From Acidobacteriota bacterium (GTDB taxonomy: Bacteria > Acidobacteriota > Terriglobia > Terriglobales > Acidobacteriaceae): a stretch of DNA of 41,909 nucleotides. A model generated the notes under the pieces. The model was not told the DNA's origin, made no database searches, and saw only the letters and a program-made list of their open reading frames with translations. The translations under genes were made by a program, and so were the position numbers. This document shows positions 18,565 to 27,881 of this stretch, piece after piece. Within the stretch, counting starts at the first letter, position 1, and every line of letters starts with the position of its first letter. The DNA is taken from assembly GCA_003224905.1 (NCBI GenBank), contig QIAA01000053.1:1-41909 (forward strand), written 5' to 3'.

Positions 18565-19503
18565 TTACAACGCCCCTGCCCGCGTCATCGTCAGGATTAC
18601 GGTCTGGGCCAGCCGCTCGGCCACAGCAAGGTCTCCTTCATCAAAAGCAAAAGGATGATTGGAGAATACTTCAAGCACACCAACTGTTCTCTGATCATAT
18701 CGAATTGGCGCCGCGAGCACAGAACGAATCCCCAGCAATTGGCAGGTCTCGAAATCCACGCGAGGGTCGTTTTCCGTGTCATCGCAGCGCAGAGCTTTTC
18801 CGCCGCTCACGCACTCGCCTGACAAACCGCAACTGATGTCCAGTTCGGTGCCGACCGGTGGCGCATTCTCTCCCACCCTGGCCCGGCACCTCATGCCATT
18901 GCGATTTGCGATTGCAATCGCCGACCCACTGCCGCGTGTGATCGAGCACGCCCGCTCGCTGATAAGTTTCAACGCGGCGTTCAGGTCTGAGCCAAGCGAG
19001 TTGAACTCGTATTGGACAGTTCTGGAATTGCCATTTGGGCCATGCTCTGTCGACCCACCGCTTTCTGCTTCCAAGCTGATCGCCAGCGGTTGCCTGCCAT
19101 TAGCGGGCGAACTGACGCCCAGTGCGGCCCACATTGGCTCGTCGAAGCTGAGCTTCGGGGCCTTGCGGCTAGGTGCCGTTGCATTGGCTGTGAGCCACTG
19201 TCGCAGCCGCCTGCGGGCCTCCTCCGGCAGATCGGAAAAACGCACGCCGGCACGGCCCAGCGCATCTGCCCAGGCGACGTAGCCCGTGGTCTCCACATGC
19301 GTAGCCGGGTCCTGAAGGTTCAGGTGACAGCGGGTATAACGGAACGCTTCGACGGGAGCAGCCGTCTGCATCGACATGCCTTGTTCGCTCAGGTCCAGGA
19401 CCATGCCTCCGGTGACGCCATCGAAGCTGGCAAATGCCGGGCCGTGCACTTTTTGGCGTAGCCAGCGGCGTCGATCCGGCGTCAAGTCCAGCCTTTCTGT
19501 CAT
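18565..19503 (-). CDS. PilZ-GAF signalling protein
   Basis: 312 residues. Residues about 10-107 form a PilZ domain: the arginine-rich RRRWLRQKV and then DLSEQGMS, matching RxxxR and D/NxSxxG, the c-di-GMP-binding signature. After a linker, residues about 165-310 are a GAF domain (LKLISERACSITRGSGSAIA, LRCDDTENDPRVDFETCQLL, VLEVFSNHPFAFDEGDLAVA). No effector or membrane domain is present, so it is probably a cytoplasmic c-di-GMP receptor coupled to a small-ligand sensor. The GAF is a paralogue of the one at 22500. It lies 136 bases downstream of the GH2 gene on the same strand. Confidence 0.88.
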   Translation of the reverse strand: MTERLDLTPDRRRWLRQKVHGPAFASFDGVTGGMVLDLSEQGMSMQTAAPVEAFRYTRCHLNLQDPATHVETTGYVAWADALGRAGVRFSDLPEEARRRLRQWLTANATAPSRKAPKLSFDEPMWAALGVSSPANGRQPLAISLEAESGGSTEHGPNGNSRTVQYEFNSLGSDLNAALKLISERACSITRGSGSAIAIANRNGMRCRARVGENAPPVGTELDISCGLSGECVSGGKALRCDDTENDPRVDFETCQLLGIRSVLAAPIRYDQRTVGVLEVFSNHPFAFDEGDLAVAERLAQTVILTMTRAGAL

Positions 19504-19639
19504 TCCCGTTTTGGAACTCCGAGAGAATCATGGAAGCAAATCTGAGAATGGGAAAGTACATGGGTGGGTTCGCCGCTGTGGAGATCGAGGTTCCAGCGGG
19601 GAAAAGCAGTCTCTCAAGGGCGCCCATTGTTGCGCCGTT

Positions 19640-22333
19640 TTACTCCACGTTCCAGCCGCTAACCTCGACGACGGGTCTTGCCGTTCCAAGTTCGCTAGCC
19701 CGATAAGTCGCCGTAAGCTCGCGCTTTTCGCCGGGCAGCAGAGAAATGTAATTGTCCTGCCAGAGAACCGGCAGAACCTCCTGGCCATTCTTTCCCTGGT
19801 TTACCTTCAGACGAACGAAAAATGCCAGGCTCTTGTCCGGATTTTCCAGGGTGACGTGTGTGACTGCCTCCGCCCCTTTGCGTTCAGTCCGATCACTCAC
19901 TTTTAGTTTCACCTTGGGAAGCTGTGCCAGGGCAGTATAGTCAGCGTAGGAAGAAGTGGGCGTCGTATACCACACAGATTTCTCCCAATCCACCGTCTCC
20001 GGCTTCGCGGAAAGCCAATAAAAATTCGATCCCACCAACTTGCCGCCGGCATCTTCCAGTCGTAGTACCAGAAAATATGTCGCGCTCAGATCTGGAATCT
20101 CCGGCAGACTGAGAACCTTGTTCGTACTGTCGGCGGCAGCATCCACATTCACTTGCTGCGAATACTTTTCCGTCATATCCAGGTTCAAAACCTTGGCCGT
20201 GAGTTTCAGGTTCTTTGCATCTTCGTATCGGCTGCTCACAACCCAGATTGACCGATCATCGTAGCCATAGAGCGGATGCAGCGCCTCCATCGCGATCTTC
20301 GCGCCAAAGTAGCCGCCGCCTGGACGCAAATAAAAGTCATACAAATGCCAGATCATCGAGGGCCAGGCGTTGTTCAGCATCCACTGAATCACGCCCGTGG
20401 AACTGTACTTATTCCGGCTGTAAGCCTCGTACATGGCGCGCACACCCTCATAGGTCTGCAGTTGCGCTTTGAGCGCATAATCCTCGACGCTGCTCGCCTG
20501 CCCGAAGCGCGCGTTCAACGCATCAGTAAAAACGTGAATGTCCTTGAATGCGCCACCGCCGGCATGGTAGTTCCACCAGTCGTCGATCGGCCACAGGTGC
20601 TCCTTCGGCAGCATTTGCCGGATGCTCTCTATTGGCGGCACCGCCGGACCCATGCTGGTTTCGGTATTAAAGCCAAACGCGCCGCCGCACCCTCCGGCAT
20701 TGCACTGGTGCGGTGAATCCTTCGTAATCCTGTCTTGTTCCCAATAGCCGGGTGCGACATATTCGTATGGGCCAGTCATTTTTACGCCGCTCTCACCGGA
20801 AGACCCGGCGAGTTTAGCCGTTGCCGAAGAAACAACCGGATTGGGCCACAGCAGTTCCTTTTCCACGTTGATATAGGTCAGCTCCACATCGGGTGGCGGA
20901 GGATTGTCGCTGCCGTTAAGCCACATCACCAGGCTGGGATGGCCACGCAACCGGTAGATCTGATCGCGAATAGATTGTTCCGCAATCTTGAAATCCTGCG
21001 GCTTCCAATTCGCCCAGTGCTCCCAATGGTCACAGCAGCACCAACCAGCCATCAGCAGAATTCCACTGCGATCGGCGAGCTCCAGAAACTCTTCGTTCTC
21101 CAGCTTCCCTTCGAGCCGGATCGTGTTCAGTCCCATGTCCTGCACGTAGCGGAATTCATCGCGCAGGCGCTGCGGATCTTCGCGCAGCATCATGTCCGGA
21201 GACCAACCGCCTCCACGAATCAAAATTTTCTTGCCATTGATCGTGAACAGCCGCTGGTTATAGGCCAGCACCTGGGAATCCACTTGTCGAATTCCGAATT
21301 TCGTTTCGGAGGCGTCAGAAGCCTTGCCGCCGACGTCGAACTCCATGCTCAGCGCGTACAGCTCAGGCTTGCCCATCTGAGCAGGCCACCAGAGACGCGG
21401 ATGACTAATGTTCAATTGCGAAAACTGGTCGGGCGTGAAGGTCACATCCTTCGACTCGTTCGGCCCCAGTTCCACATCCTGGGAGAACTCAACGTCCTCA
21501 ATTTTCCCCTTCAGCGTTCCCCTTACACTCTGAGCCGTTGCATTTTTCAGTAAGGCGGTAACTGTCAAATGCGCGTTGTCATTTGCCGGCGAATCCACTT
21601 TGGAAACGACGGTGGGGTACCTCAGCGCAACCGGCCCACTTGTCCTGATCTCCACGTTTCGAAAGATCCCCATGTTCTTGTCCGGCGGCGCAGGATTCCA
21701 ATCCACGAACGTAATGGCAAGATCGGTTTCGCTCGGCGAGTACACCTGCACTCCTAATGTGTTCGTAGCCCCCGGCCGCGCGACATCGCTGATGTTGAAT
21801 TCGTAAGTGCGCCAGGCGCCGGCGACATCATCAGTGTTGGCAATCTGTTTTCCGTTCAGCCAGATGTTGGCGCGGTAATTGATCCCGCCAAACTGCAGCC
21901 AGATGCTCTTCCCCCTGTAGCTTGCAGGAAGCACGAATTCCTTGCGATACCACCAGGGCACGAGGTAAGGGCTGTCCTGCTGCATCGCAATGTTCGAGAA
22001 ATTTGTGCCAATCGGATACGTGACGCCGGGCACAGAGCGCAGGTTCATTCCGAACCCGGGGTCGGGATAAACCTTGTGCTTCACAAGCGCTGCAAACACG
22101 GTTGTCGGCACCGATACGTCATACCAGCCCCTCGGCTGGAACTTCGGCGTGGAGAGTACCTCGCCCTTCTGGTCCACCTTGCAGGATGACTGCAAGGACC
22201 AGTGTTCAGAAAGAGCAAGCTTGTTTGCGGAGGGCAAGCTCTCATTTCGAGAGCTGCGAGATTTATTTTGCTGTGCCGGCGCAAAAGCCGCGAAGAAAGC
22301 CAGGATCAAAGACCAGATGCACAGTTTATTCAT
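19640..22333 (-). CDS. Glycoside hydrolase family 2, exo-beta-D-glucosaminidase (CsxA)-like
   Basis: 897 residues with a Sec signal peptide (IWSLILAFFAAFAPAQ). The order is GH2 sugar-binding jelly roll (about 45-235; IWLNGKQIANTDDVAGAW), Ig-like domain (about 240-350), TIM barrel (about 360-650; LIRGGGWSPD, GLNTIRLEGKLENEEFLELAD) and C-terminal beta domains. At the acid/base position it has WLNGSDNPP (D476) instead of the usual Asn-Glu, and FGFNTETS (E558) supplies the nucleophile. A Ser-Asp acid/base pair is the feature of the CsxA subfamily that removes GlcN from chitosan ends. Mannosidase or other GH2 activity remains possible. It is exported and likely degrades amino-sugar polymers. Confidence 0.9.
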   Translation of the reverse strand: MNKLCIWSLILAFFAAFAPAQQNKSRSSRNESLPSANKLALSEHWSLQSSCKVDQKGEVLSTPKFQPRGWYDVSVPTTVFAALVKHKVYPDPGFGMNLRSVPGVTYPIGTNFSNIAMQQDSPYLVPWWYRKEFVLPASYRGKSIWLQFGGINYRANIWLNGKQIANTDDVAGAWRTYEFNISDVARPGATNTLGVQVYSPSETDLAITFVDWNPAPPDKNMGIFRNVEIRTSGPVALRYPTVVSKVDSPANDNAHLTVTALLKNATAQSVRGTLKGKIEDVEFSQDVELGPNESKDVTFTPDQFSQLNISHPRLWWPAQMGKPELYALSMEFDVGGKASDASETKFGIRQVDSQVLAYNQRLFTINGKKILIRGGGWSPDMMLREDPQRLRDEFRYVQDMGLNTIRLEGKLENEEFLELADRSGILLMAGWCCCDHWEHWANWKPQDFKIAEQSIRDQIYRLRGHPSLVMWLNGSDNPPPPDVELTYINVEKELLWPNPVVSSATAKLAGSSGESGVKMTGPYEYVAPGYWEQDRITKDSPHQCNAGGCGGAFGFNTETSMGPAVPPIESIRQMLPKEHLWPIDDWWNYHAGGGAFKDIHVFTDALNARFGQASSVEDYALKAQLQTYEGVRAMYEAYSRNKYSSTGVIQWMLNNAWPSMIWHLYDFYLRPGGGYFGAKIAMEALHPLYGYDDRSIWVVSSRYEDAKNLKLTAKVLNLDMTEKYSQQVNVDAAADSTNKVLSLPEIPDLSATYFLVLRLEDAGGKLVGSNFYWLSAKPETVDWEKSVWYTTPTSSYADYTALAQLPKVKLKVSDRTERKGAEAVTHVTLENPDKSLAFFVRLKVNQGKNGQEVLPVLWQDNYISLLPGEKRELTATYRASELGTARPVVEVSGWNVE

Positions 22334-22499
22334 AGAGTCGTCTCGTCATCTCCGTTTGCACGCCGTCCCATCTCACTGACAAACTAGTCCCGCGACTTCA
22401 GTGACCTTCGCGTTAGTCCCTTTGCATCCGCTTTCTCCTTGACACTGAGTTGCCCTGGAGCGAAACTCGCGCCAGAGACTCATTTACAACCTTTTAAGC

Positions 22500-23465
22500 A
22501 TGGATCGTTATTCCATTCTGGATCAGGGTTCCCATCAAGCCACATCTGACAATGGTCCGTCAAATGGAGACCAGCCCAGCGCCTCTGTACCGGCGCGTGA
22601 GCGCCTGCGCTTTCCGGCGGAAGATGGAGGCAAGTCGCTCAGCGAAATGGCCGAGCGTGACCTGGACGCCACTTTGCAGCTGCTCACAGAACGGGCGCAA
22701 TACATAACCGGCGCTGCTGGAGCGGCGATCGCGTTACGAGAAGGCGATGAGATGATTTGCCGCGCCAGTTCGGGGCAATCAGCGCCCGAATTGGGAGCGC
22801 GCTTGCAAGTGAACTCGGGACTCTCCGGTGAGAGTGTGCGGACGCGACAGATTCTGCGCTGCGACAATGCGGAAACCGACCCGCGCGTGAATCAGGAGAG
22901 TTGCCGGCTCCTGGGAATTGCGTCCGTGGTGGTAATGCCGCTCATGCGGGAGCAGGAAGTAAATGGAGTATTCGAGCTTTTGTCTGACCGAGCCTATGCT
23001 TTCGAAGAGCGCGACCTCGCTGCTCTGGAACGCCTGGCCCAAATGATTCAGACTGCCATCGAGCACGCTGAGGCAGCCAGGCGAGTGCAAGCAGAGGTCG
23101 GGGCGGAGATAGAATCCGCGCCAGCAGATCCTGTAACAGAAGGCTCGCCTCCGGAAACTTCTCTTGCGGGAGAAGCGCAACCTGATGTTGAAGAGAAAAA
23201 TGTTGTGGAGAAAGTGGAGGAACAGTCCGAAACGGTTGTGCTTCCGGAGCATGGAAAGATAGGCAAGTGCCAGGCGTGTGGGTTCCCGGTTTCAGAAGGC
23301 CGCAAGCTTTGCCTGGACTGCGAGGCCTCGGAAAGAGAAAAAGAACCCGAGTTGCTCTCGCAATTTGCCGGTCAGCAACAGAGCTGGCTGCGCTCGCATC
23401 TTTATCTCGTCGGTGCAGTGCTGGTTGCAGTACTCACCGTCGTACTCCTGATGCTTAGGCGCTGA
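22500..23465 (+). CDS. GAF domain protein with zinc ribbon and C-terminal membrane anchor
   Basis: 321 residues. GAF domain at about 52-192 (LQLLTERAQYITGAAGAAIA, ILRCDNAETDPRVNQESCRL, FELLSDRAYAFEERDLAALE), an acidic low-complexity linker (about 200-250), a zinc ribbon with C257-x2-C260 and C271-x2-C274, and one C-terminal TM helix (about 301-318) ending MLRR. It is therefore a tail-anchored cytoplasmic sensor. No catalytic output domain is present. The GAF closely parallels that of the PilZ-GAF protein on the other side of the GH2 gene. The ribosome-binding site before ATG 22500 is poor. Confidence 0.87.
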   Translation: MDRYSILDQGSHQATSDNGPSNGDQPSASVPARERLRFPAEDGGKSLSEMAERDLDATLQLLTERAQYITGAAGAAIALREGDEMICRASSGQSAPELGARLQVNSGLSGESVRTRQILRCDNAETDPRVNQESCRLLGIASVVVMPLMREQEVNGVFELLSDRAYAFEERDLAALERLAQMIQTAIEHAEAARRVQAEVGAEIESAPADPVTEGSPPETSLAGEAQPDVEEKNVVEKVEEQSETVVLPEHGKIGKCQACGFPVSEGRKLCLDCEASEREKEPELLSQFAGQQQSWLRSHLYLVGAVLVAVLTVVLLMLRR

Positions 23466-24067
23466 TGTTCGGTTACTGCGCCGGGCAAAAGCGGAGTACG
23501 CTATGAGAAAGATCAATCATCCGTGTGCGATAAAGAAAGTCAAAGTAGCGCGCCTTCCGCGACCTAAATAAAACCGATTAGAGGGGACGTTCTCCAGTCT
23601 TTCCAGTTAGCTCATCGTAGGTCAATCTCTTCCCGACAATTTGCGACAACTCCAGAGCAAAGGGTTGCATCGTCACCAGCGCACTTATTGAATCTTAAAC
23701 ATCTGTTCGTCAATATAGCGCTCCAGAATATAGCGCTCCAGATGAAATGGCTCAAACGGCAACATATGTGCATCGCAGACTTTATACGGGCCCAACTACC
23801 GGCTGACTAGTTCAGGTTGACAAAGTCTCTGCTTTAGAGCCAATATACCTCCCCTCAAAAGCCCTAGGGACGGTCGTTTCGGGGCCGTCTGTGGTAGCGT
23901 CACCAACGATCTATTCGGACAAACGGGTCCACCTGTTCCTAGTGCAGGCTTGGTACTCGGAGTCAATTCTGAGATCCAATCGGGAATTTAGCCGCCGCGA
24001 GCTTCGTCGAACTCTGGAAAACTTAGGAGATCGTTCTCACCTAACCAGCAAATCCATGAGGAGACAT
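23466..24067. other. Upstream region of the M36 protease gene with a 15-bp tandem repeat
   Basis: About 600 bases. AATATAGCGCTCCAG occurs twice head to tail (23712-23726 and 23727-23741). A TTGACA at 23817-23822 lies 19-21 bases before AATATACC, a possible but badly spaced promoter. GACGG-N11-CCGTC near 23872-23892 can form a hairpin. The frame of the protease stays open back to 23891, but the added residues precede a normal signal peptide and are unlikely to be translated. Confidence 0.5.
23712..23741. repeat. Exact 15-bp tandem duplication
   Basis: Two adjacent identical copies of AATATAGCGCTCCAG, each containing the palindrome AGCGCT. They are about 330 bases upstream of the protease ATG. 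They may be a duplicated regulator site or simple slippage. Confidence 0.75.
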
Positions 24068-25267
24068 ATGAGAAAAATTCTGATCATTACGTTCGCAGTC
24101 CTGAGCCTTAGCATGGCCGCAGCTGCCCAGGACGAGCTTGTCCCATTCGACGGCAGCCGCGCCCGTACATACAAATCTGCACGCGGCAGCTCTCTCACCG
24201 CGCCGTCGAAGGCGGCGCCTGACGCGGTAGTGCGCCAATTCCTGGGCAGCCATGGTGTGGGCGCCTCGACCCTCGCTTCGTTGCACGCAGTGGGAGAGCA
24301 TCGGAATCAAGTTTCCGGCCAAACGCAGGTTCGGATGGAGCAGCAGGTCGCAGGCCTGCGTGTGGTGGACGCTTACGTCAAAGCCGCTGTTAATGCGCGC
24401 GGTGAACTGGTTCATCTGGTCCAGAACATCGCTCCTGTGACTGGCGCCACAATCGCGCCGGCGAAAGTGTCCGAGAGCCACGCCCTCAGCGCAGCCGCGG
24501 CGGCGGTATATCCGAGCTTGAAGGCAAGCATGACGGTGATCGGCCGACAGGGCAACGTCACAAGCTTCAGCAAGGGGACCTTCTTCTATGCCTCACCCAC
24601 GGTGGAGCGTGTGGCATTTCTTACCAAAGGCGGGGCTCTGAAGACAGGTTTCTTAGTTGAGACCTGGAGCGACCGCAGCAACCTCTTGCATCGCACTCTG
24701 GTGGATGGGAAGGGGAAGGTGCAGTCGGTAGAACTGAGGACGAACAACGATAAGTACAACATTTTCCCTGACAATCCAACCGCGACTCCGCAAACCATCG
24801 TTGATGGACCAGGTATCGGCAATCTGGAGTCGCCGTCAGGATGGCTCTTTGGGGGACCGCAGGGCAGCGTAAACATTTCCGGCAACAATGCCCATGCCTA
24901 CCTGGATCGGAATGCCGATAACAAACCCGATTCGGTTGGCGACCGCATAAGTAACGGCGAGTTCCTCAGCATCGCAGATCTGGCCACGACTCCAACAACC
25001 GCCACCAACCAAAACGTTGCCATCCAGAACTTGTTCTATTTCAACAACTTCATTCACGACACTCTGTACAAGCATGGATTTACCGAAGCCGCGGGCAATT
25101 TCCAGCAAAACAACTTTGGCAGAGGCGGCCGCGACAACGATCCTGTAAATGCCGAAGGCCAGGATGGCGCCGGCACAGATAACGCGAACTTTGCCACTCC
25201 CGTAGACGGCCTTAACCCCGTATGCAAATGTTCCTGTGGACCGGCAAGGGTGACCACCAAGTTGTAG
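24068..25267 (+). CDS. M36 (fungalysin) metalloprotease, 5' part of a frame-shifted gene
   Basis: ATG 24068 is chosen because a GAGGAGA lies just upstream and a clear signal peptide follows (KILIITFAVLSLSMAAAAQ). The next about 240 residues are the FTP-type propeptide (VVRQFLGSHGV; QQVAGLRVVDAYVKAAVNA). After it begins the M36 catalytic domain (IQNLFYFNNFIHDTLYKHGF, NDPVNAEGQDGAGTDNANFA). In frame it then runs into CKCSCGPARVTTKL and a stop. Adding one C to the CCCC run at 25216-25219 restores NPRMQMFLWTG and joins the downstream part, which carries the zinc site. Alone, this product would be an inactive secreted propeptide fragment. Confidence 0.8.
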   Translation: MRKILIITFAVLSLSMAAAAQDELVPFDGSRARTYKSARGSSLTAPSKAAPDAVVRQFLGSHGVGASTLASLHAVGEHRNQVSGQTQVRMEQQVAGLRVVDAYVKAAVNARGELVHLVQNIAPVTGATIAPAKVSESHALSAAAAAVYPSLKASMTVIGRQGNVTSFSKGTFFYASPTVERVAFLTKGGALKTGFLVETWSDRSNLLHRTLVDGKGKVQSVELRTNNDKYNIFPDNPTATPQTIVDGPGIGNLESPSGWLFGGPQGSVNISGNNAHAYLDRNADNKPDSVGDRISNGEFLSIADLATTPTTATNQNVAIQNLFYFNNFIHDTLYKHGFTEAAGNFQQNNFGRGGRDNDPVNAEGQDGAGTDNANFATPVDGLNPVCKCSCGPARVTTKL

Positions 25268-26235
25268 TGAATACGGGCGGCGCAACCGGCACCTACCGGG
25301 CGCAGGGGGCCGTATTCGGGCCACCTCTTGATGCTACGGGTGTCACTGGAGACGTGGCGCTGGTAAGCGATGGCACCGCTCCGGTCACCGATGCCTGTCA
25401 GGCTCTCCCTGCGGGCAGTCTCTCCGGACAAATCGCGCTCATCGACCGCGGAGGGTGCACATTCGTTGTGAAGGTGAAAAATGCGCAAGATGCGGGCGCG
25501 GTGGCGGCGATCATCGCCAACAACCAAGGCGACTCGATCTTCACCATGGGCGGAACAGACAGCACGATAACCATTTCGTCGGTGTTTATCGGCCAGAGCG
25601 ATGGAACCACGATCAAGGCAGGGCTGCCTGCCAACGCCACCGTTCGGCTTACTGATCCTCCGCCACTCCAGCGCGACGCTGATATCGACTCGGACGTCAT
25701 GTGGCACGAGTACGGTCACGGGCTCACATGGCGCATGATCGGCCGAATGAGCGGACCACTCTCGGGCGCCATTGGCGAGGGCATGAGCGATGTGCTCTCC
25801 CTTTTGGCCAATGAAAATGATGTCGTGGGAGAGTACTCTTTCGACGATCCCCGCGGGATTCGCAGCGCTCCTTACACCAACTATCCACGCACTTACAGCA
25901 GATTCGGGGATACAGGCTTCGAGGTGCATCACGACGGCGAGATCTACGCCGCAATCGGCTGGCGGTTGTTCCTGAACTTCCAGAGCGCTCGGATTTCGAA
26001 GGATACGCTACTCGATTACCTCGTAGACGGCATGAACTTCACCCCGGCAGGACCTTCCTTCGAGCAGATGCGGGACGGAATCCTGCAATCGGTGGCAAAC
26101 TCCGGTTCGGGGCGTGAGTGCCTGGTCTGGGATGCCTTCGCCCATTATGGCGTGGGCGTTGGTGCCGTTGGGAAGGTTAAGGGCAAGATCGTCGTGGTCC
26201 ACGAGTCTTTCGCTCTGCCGCCCGAGTGCCAGTAG
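25222..26235 (+). CDS. M36 (fungalysin) metalloprotease, 3' part with zinc site and inserted PA domain
   Basis: 337 residues counted from ATG 25222, which is only the first Met after the frameshift and lacks its own signal peptide and ribosome-binding site. MQMFLWTG continues the M36 fold; residues about 40-135 are a protease-associated (PA) insert (LSGQIALIDRGGCTFVVKVK, AAIIANNQGD). The zinc motif is HEYGH (H162, E163, H166) with the third ligand E186 in GAIGEGMSD. The C-terminal helices end at VVVHESFALPPECQ. With the 5' part it would make an about 720-residue exported zinc protease. A strong terminator follows 32 bases after the stop. Confidence 0.82.
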   Translation: MQMFLWTGKGDHQVVVNTGGATGTYRAQGAVFGPPLDATGVTGDVALVSDGTAPVTDACQALPAGSLSGQIALIDRGGCTFVVKVKNAQDAGAVAAIIANNQGDSIFTMGGTDSTITISSVFIGQSDGTTIKAGLPANATVRLTDPPPLQRDADIDSDVMWHEYGHGLTWRMIGRMSGPLSGAIGEGMSDVLSLLANENDVVGEYSFDDPRGIRSAPYTNYPRTYSRFGDTGFEVHHDGEIYAAIGWRLFLNFQSARISKDTLLDYLVDGMNFTPAGPSFEQMRDGILQSVANSGSGRECLVWDAFAHYGVGVGAVGKVKGKIVVVHESFALPPECQ

Positions 26236-26757
26236 TCTGGATCTCACGAGCATCGGAGACTCTTACTTGCCCGGCGAAGCCATTTCGCCGGGCAACTGTT
26301 TTTGATAGCACGGGCTGGTAGCACGGGTTACCGGAACATTGGGCAGATTGCCCCTGTTTCGCGACCTTGGCCAAATGCGTTGGGTTCTGATGCCGTGAAC
26401 GACGTGATGATCTGCGGACGGTACCCAAACGACCCATCTTAATGCCGTGCGGCTTCCGATGTCGGCCTTGGCGGAGCGACAGCGGGCTGAGCAGTGTTGC
26501 TCTCTAACTTCTCCACATCTCGCAGGAGTTGTTTGACACAGACGGTCGGCAACGTCGGCACTTGGGCCTTTATACTTTGCGCCCTTGCGCTCCTGGGTAC
26601 TGGTACTCGCTTATCGCACCGGCAGCCTGCATCAGGCCGCTGAAGACATCGGTTCGCAATCCAGCCGCAAGTTATGTCATGATTTAACTAAAGAAGCTGC
26701 AAAAGATAACGTCGTATTTCAAAGTGCGATGTTACGGGAAGGTCCTCGGCTTCTGCT
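26236..26757. other. Intergenic region after the M36 protease
   Basis: 522 bases. Apart from the terminator at 26267-26303 no gene, repeat or RNA is recognised. The right end must hold the promoter of the PAS histidine kinase; no convincing motif was picked out. Confidence 0.5.
26267..26303 (+). terminator. Rho-independent terminator after the M36 protease
   Basis: Perfect 12-bp arms TTGCCCGGCGAA (26267-26278) and TTCGCCGGGCAA (26284-26295), a 5-base loop, then CTGTTTTT. It closes the protease transcript. Confidence 0.88.
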
Positions 26758-27876
26758 GTGAACATCATGCCTTCTGGAGAGGAACGGCCAAATCTTCCTA
26801 CCGACGAACGTGTGAAGCTCGAGCCCGAGCTGACAGAACGGGACAAGCTCCTGGATCTGGCGCGAGAAGCGGTCATCGTGGTGGACCGCGAGGGCAAGAT
26901 TTTGCTGTGGAATGAAGGCGCTGAGCAGCTTTACGGATGGAGCGAGGAGCAGGCCATGGGAAAGTCCCCCTTGCAGATGCTCCAAACCCAGCTGCCGAGA
27001 CCCTTGGCGCAGATCGAGAATATATTGCGCCGAGAGCCGCACTGGGACGGGGAATTGAAGCAAACCACCCGCCAGGGGACGCGAATAACCGTGGCAAGCC
27101 GGTGGGCGCTCTGGCGCGACGACTCCGGCCGGGAATTGGGCCACTTTCAGCTGGACACTGATATCACCCGGCGCAAACAGGTTGAGCATGAGTTGCGTGT
27201 CCTCTCCGGCCGATTGCTGACGATAAGAGACGAGGAGCGGCGCCGCTGGGCTCGCGAACTGCATGACAGCGTGGGGCAGCTTCTGGTGGGGGTGACGATG
27301 AATCTTTCCCTGCTGCAGCAGCAGGTCGAAACCGATTCCAGCGATGGCAAGCTGCTGGCCGAAGGCGTGCGGCTTACGACCGAGGCGCTAAGAGAGATTC
27401 GTACGATTTCTTATCTTTTGCATCCGCCGATGCTGGACGAAGTAGGGCTGGTTTCAGCTGTGCGCTGGTACGCAGCCGGCTTTTCTGAGCGCAGCCAGAT
27501 CAAGGTAGAGGTTGCAATTGAGGATTCTCTGGGCCGGTTCAGGAAAGAACTGGAAATCGCGGTTTTTCGAATCGTGCAGGAAGCTCTTTCCAATGTGCAC
27601 CGTCATTCGAAGAGCGATACGGCGCGCATCGAAATCAGCGCGAGGGCTCGACAGCTGCGAGTGAAAGTGGAAGACCGCGGAAAAGGAATCACATCGCCGC
27701 AAGGCGGTGACGGGGGTGAGTTAACCCCGGGTGTCGGGATCAGCGGCATCCGCGAGCGTGTCCGCCAGCTTGGCGGACACATGCAGATTCGCTCCGGGCA
27801 ATCGGGAACTGCAGTGGATGTGGTGTTTCCCCTGGAACAGGCAGACTTAAAAAAAGAGAGCGTCGTGGCCAGCTAG
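26758..27876 (+). CDS. PAS-containing sensor histidine kinase of the NarL/HisKA_3 type
   Basis: 372 residues from GTG 26758 (ATG 26767 is the close alternative). A PAS domain spans about 28-140 (LAREAVIVVDREGKILLWNE, ending TDITRRKQ), with no membrane helix, so it is a soluble sensor. The HisKA_3 dimerisation domain has RWARELHDSVGQ with H169, and the HATPase has QEALSNVHRHS, VEDRGKGI and GVGISGIRERVRQLGG. Kinases of this class normally pair with LuxR/NarL-type regulators, which are absent here. The neighbouring receivers are of the stand-alone type. The gene ends 5 bases from the convergent Cys-rich protein. Confidence 0.93.
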   Translation: MNIMPSGEERPNLPTDERVKLEPELTERDKLLDLAREAVIVVDREGKILLWNEGAEQLYGWSEEQAMGKSPLQMLQTQLPRPLAQIENILRREPHWDGELKQTTRQGTRITVASRWALWRDDSGRELGHFQLDTDITRRKQVEHELRVLSGRLLTIRDEERRRWARELHDSVGQLLVGVTMNLSLLQQQVETDSSDGKLLAEGVRLTTEALREIRTISYLLHPPMLDEVGLVSAVRWYAAGFSERSQIKVEVAIEDSLGRFRKELEIAVFRIVQEALSNVHRHSKSDTARIEISARARQLRVKVEDRGKGITSPQGGDGGELTPGVGISGIRERVRQLGGHMQIRSGQSGTAVDVVFPLEQADLKKESVVAS

Positions 27877-27881
27877 GAGCC

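Noticed and set aside
26177..26437. Small minus-strand frame over the M36 terminator, considered as a transposase remnant
   Set aside because: No transposase motifs, no terminal repeats, and it overlaps the protease 3' end and a strong terminator.
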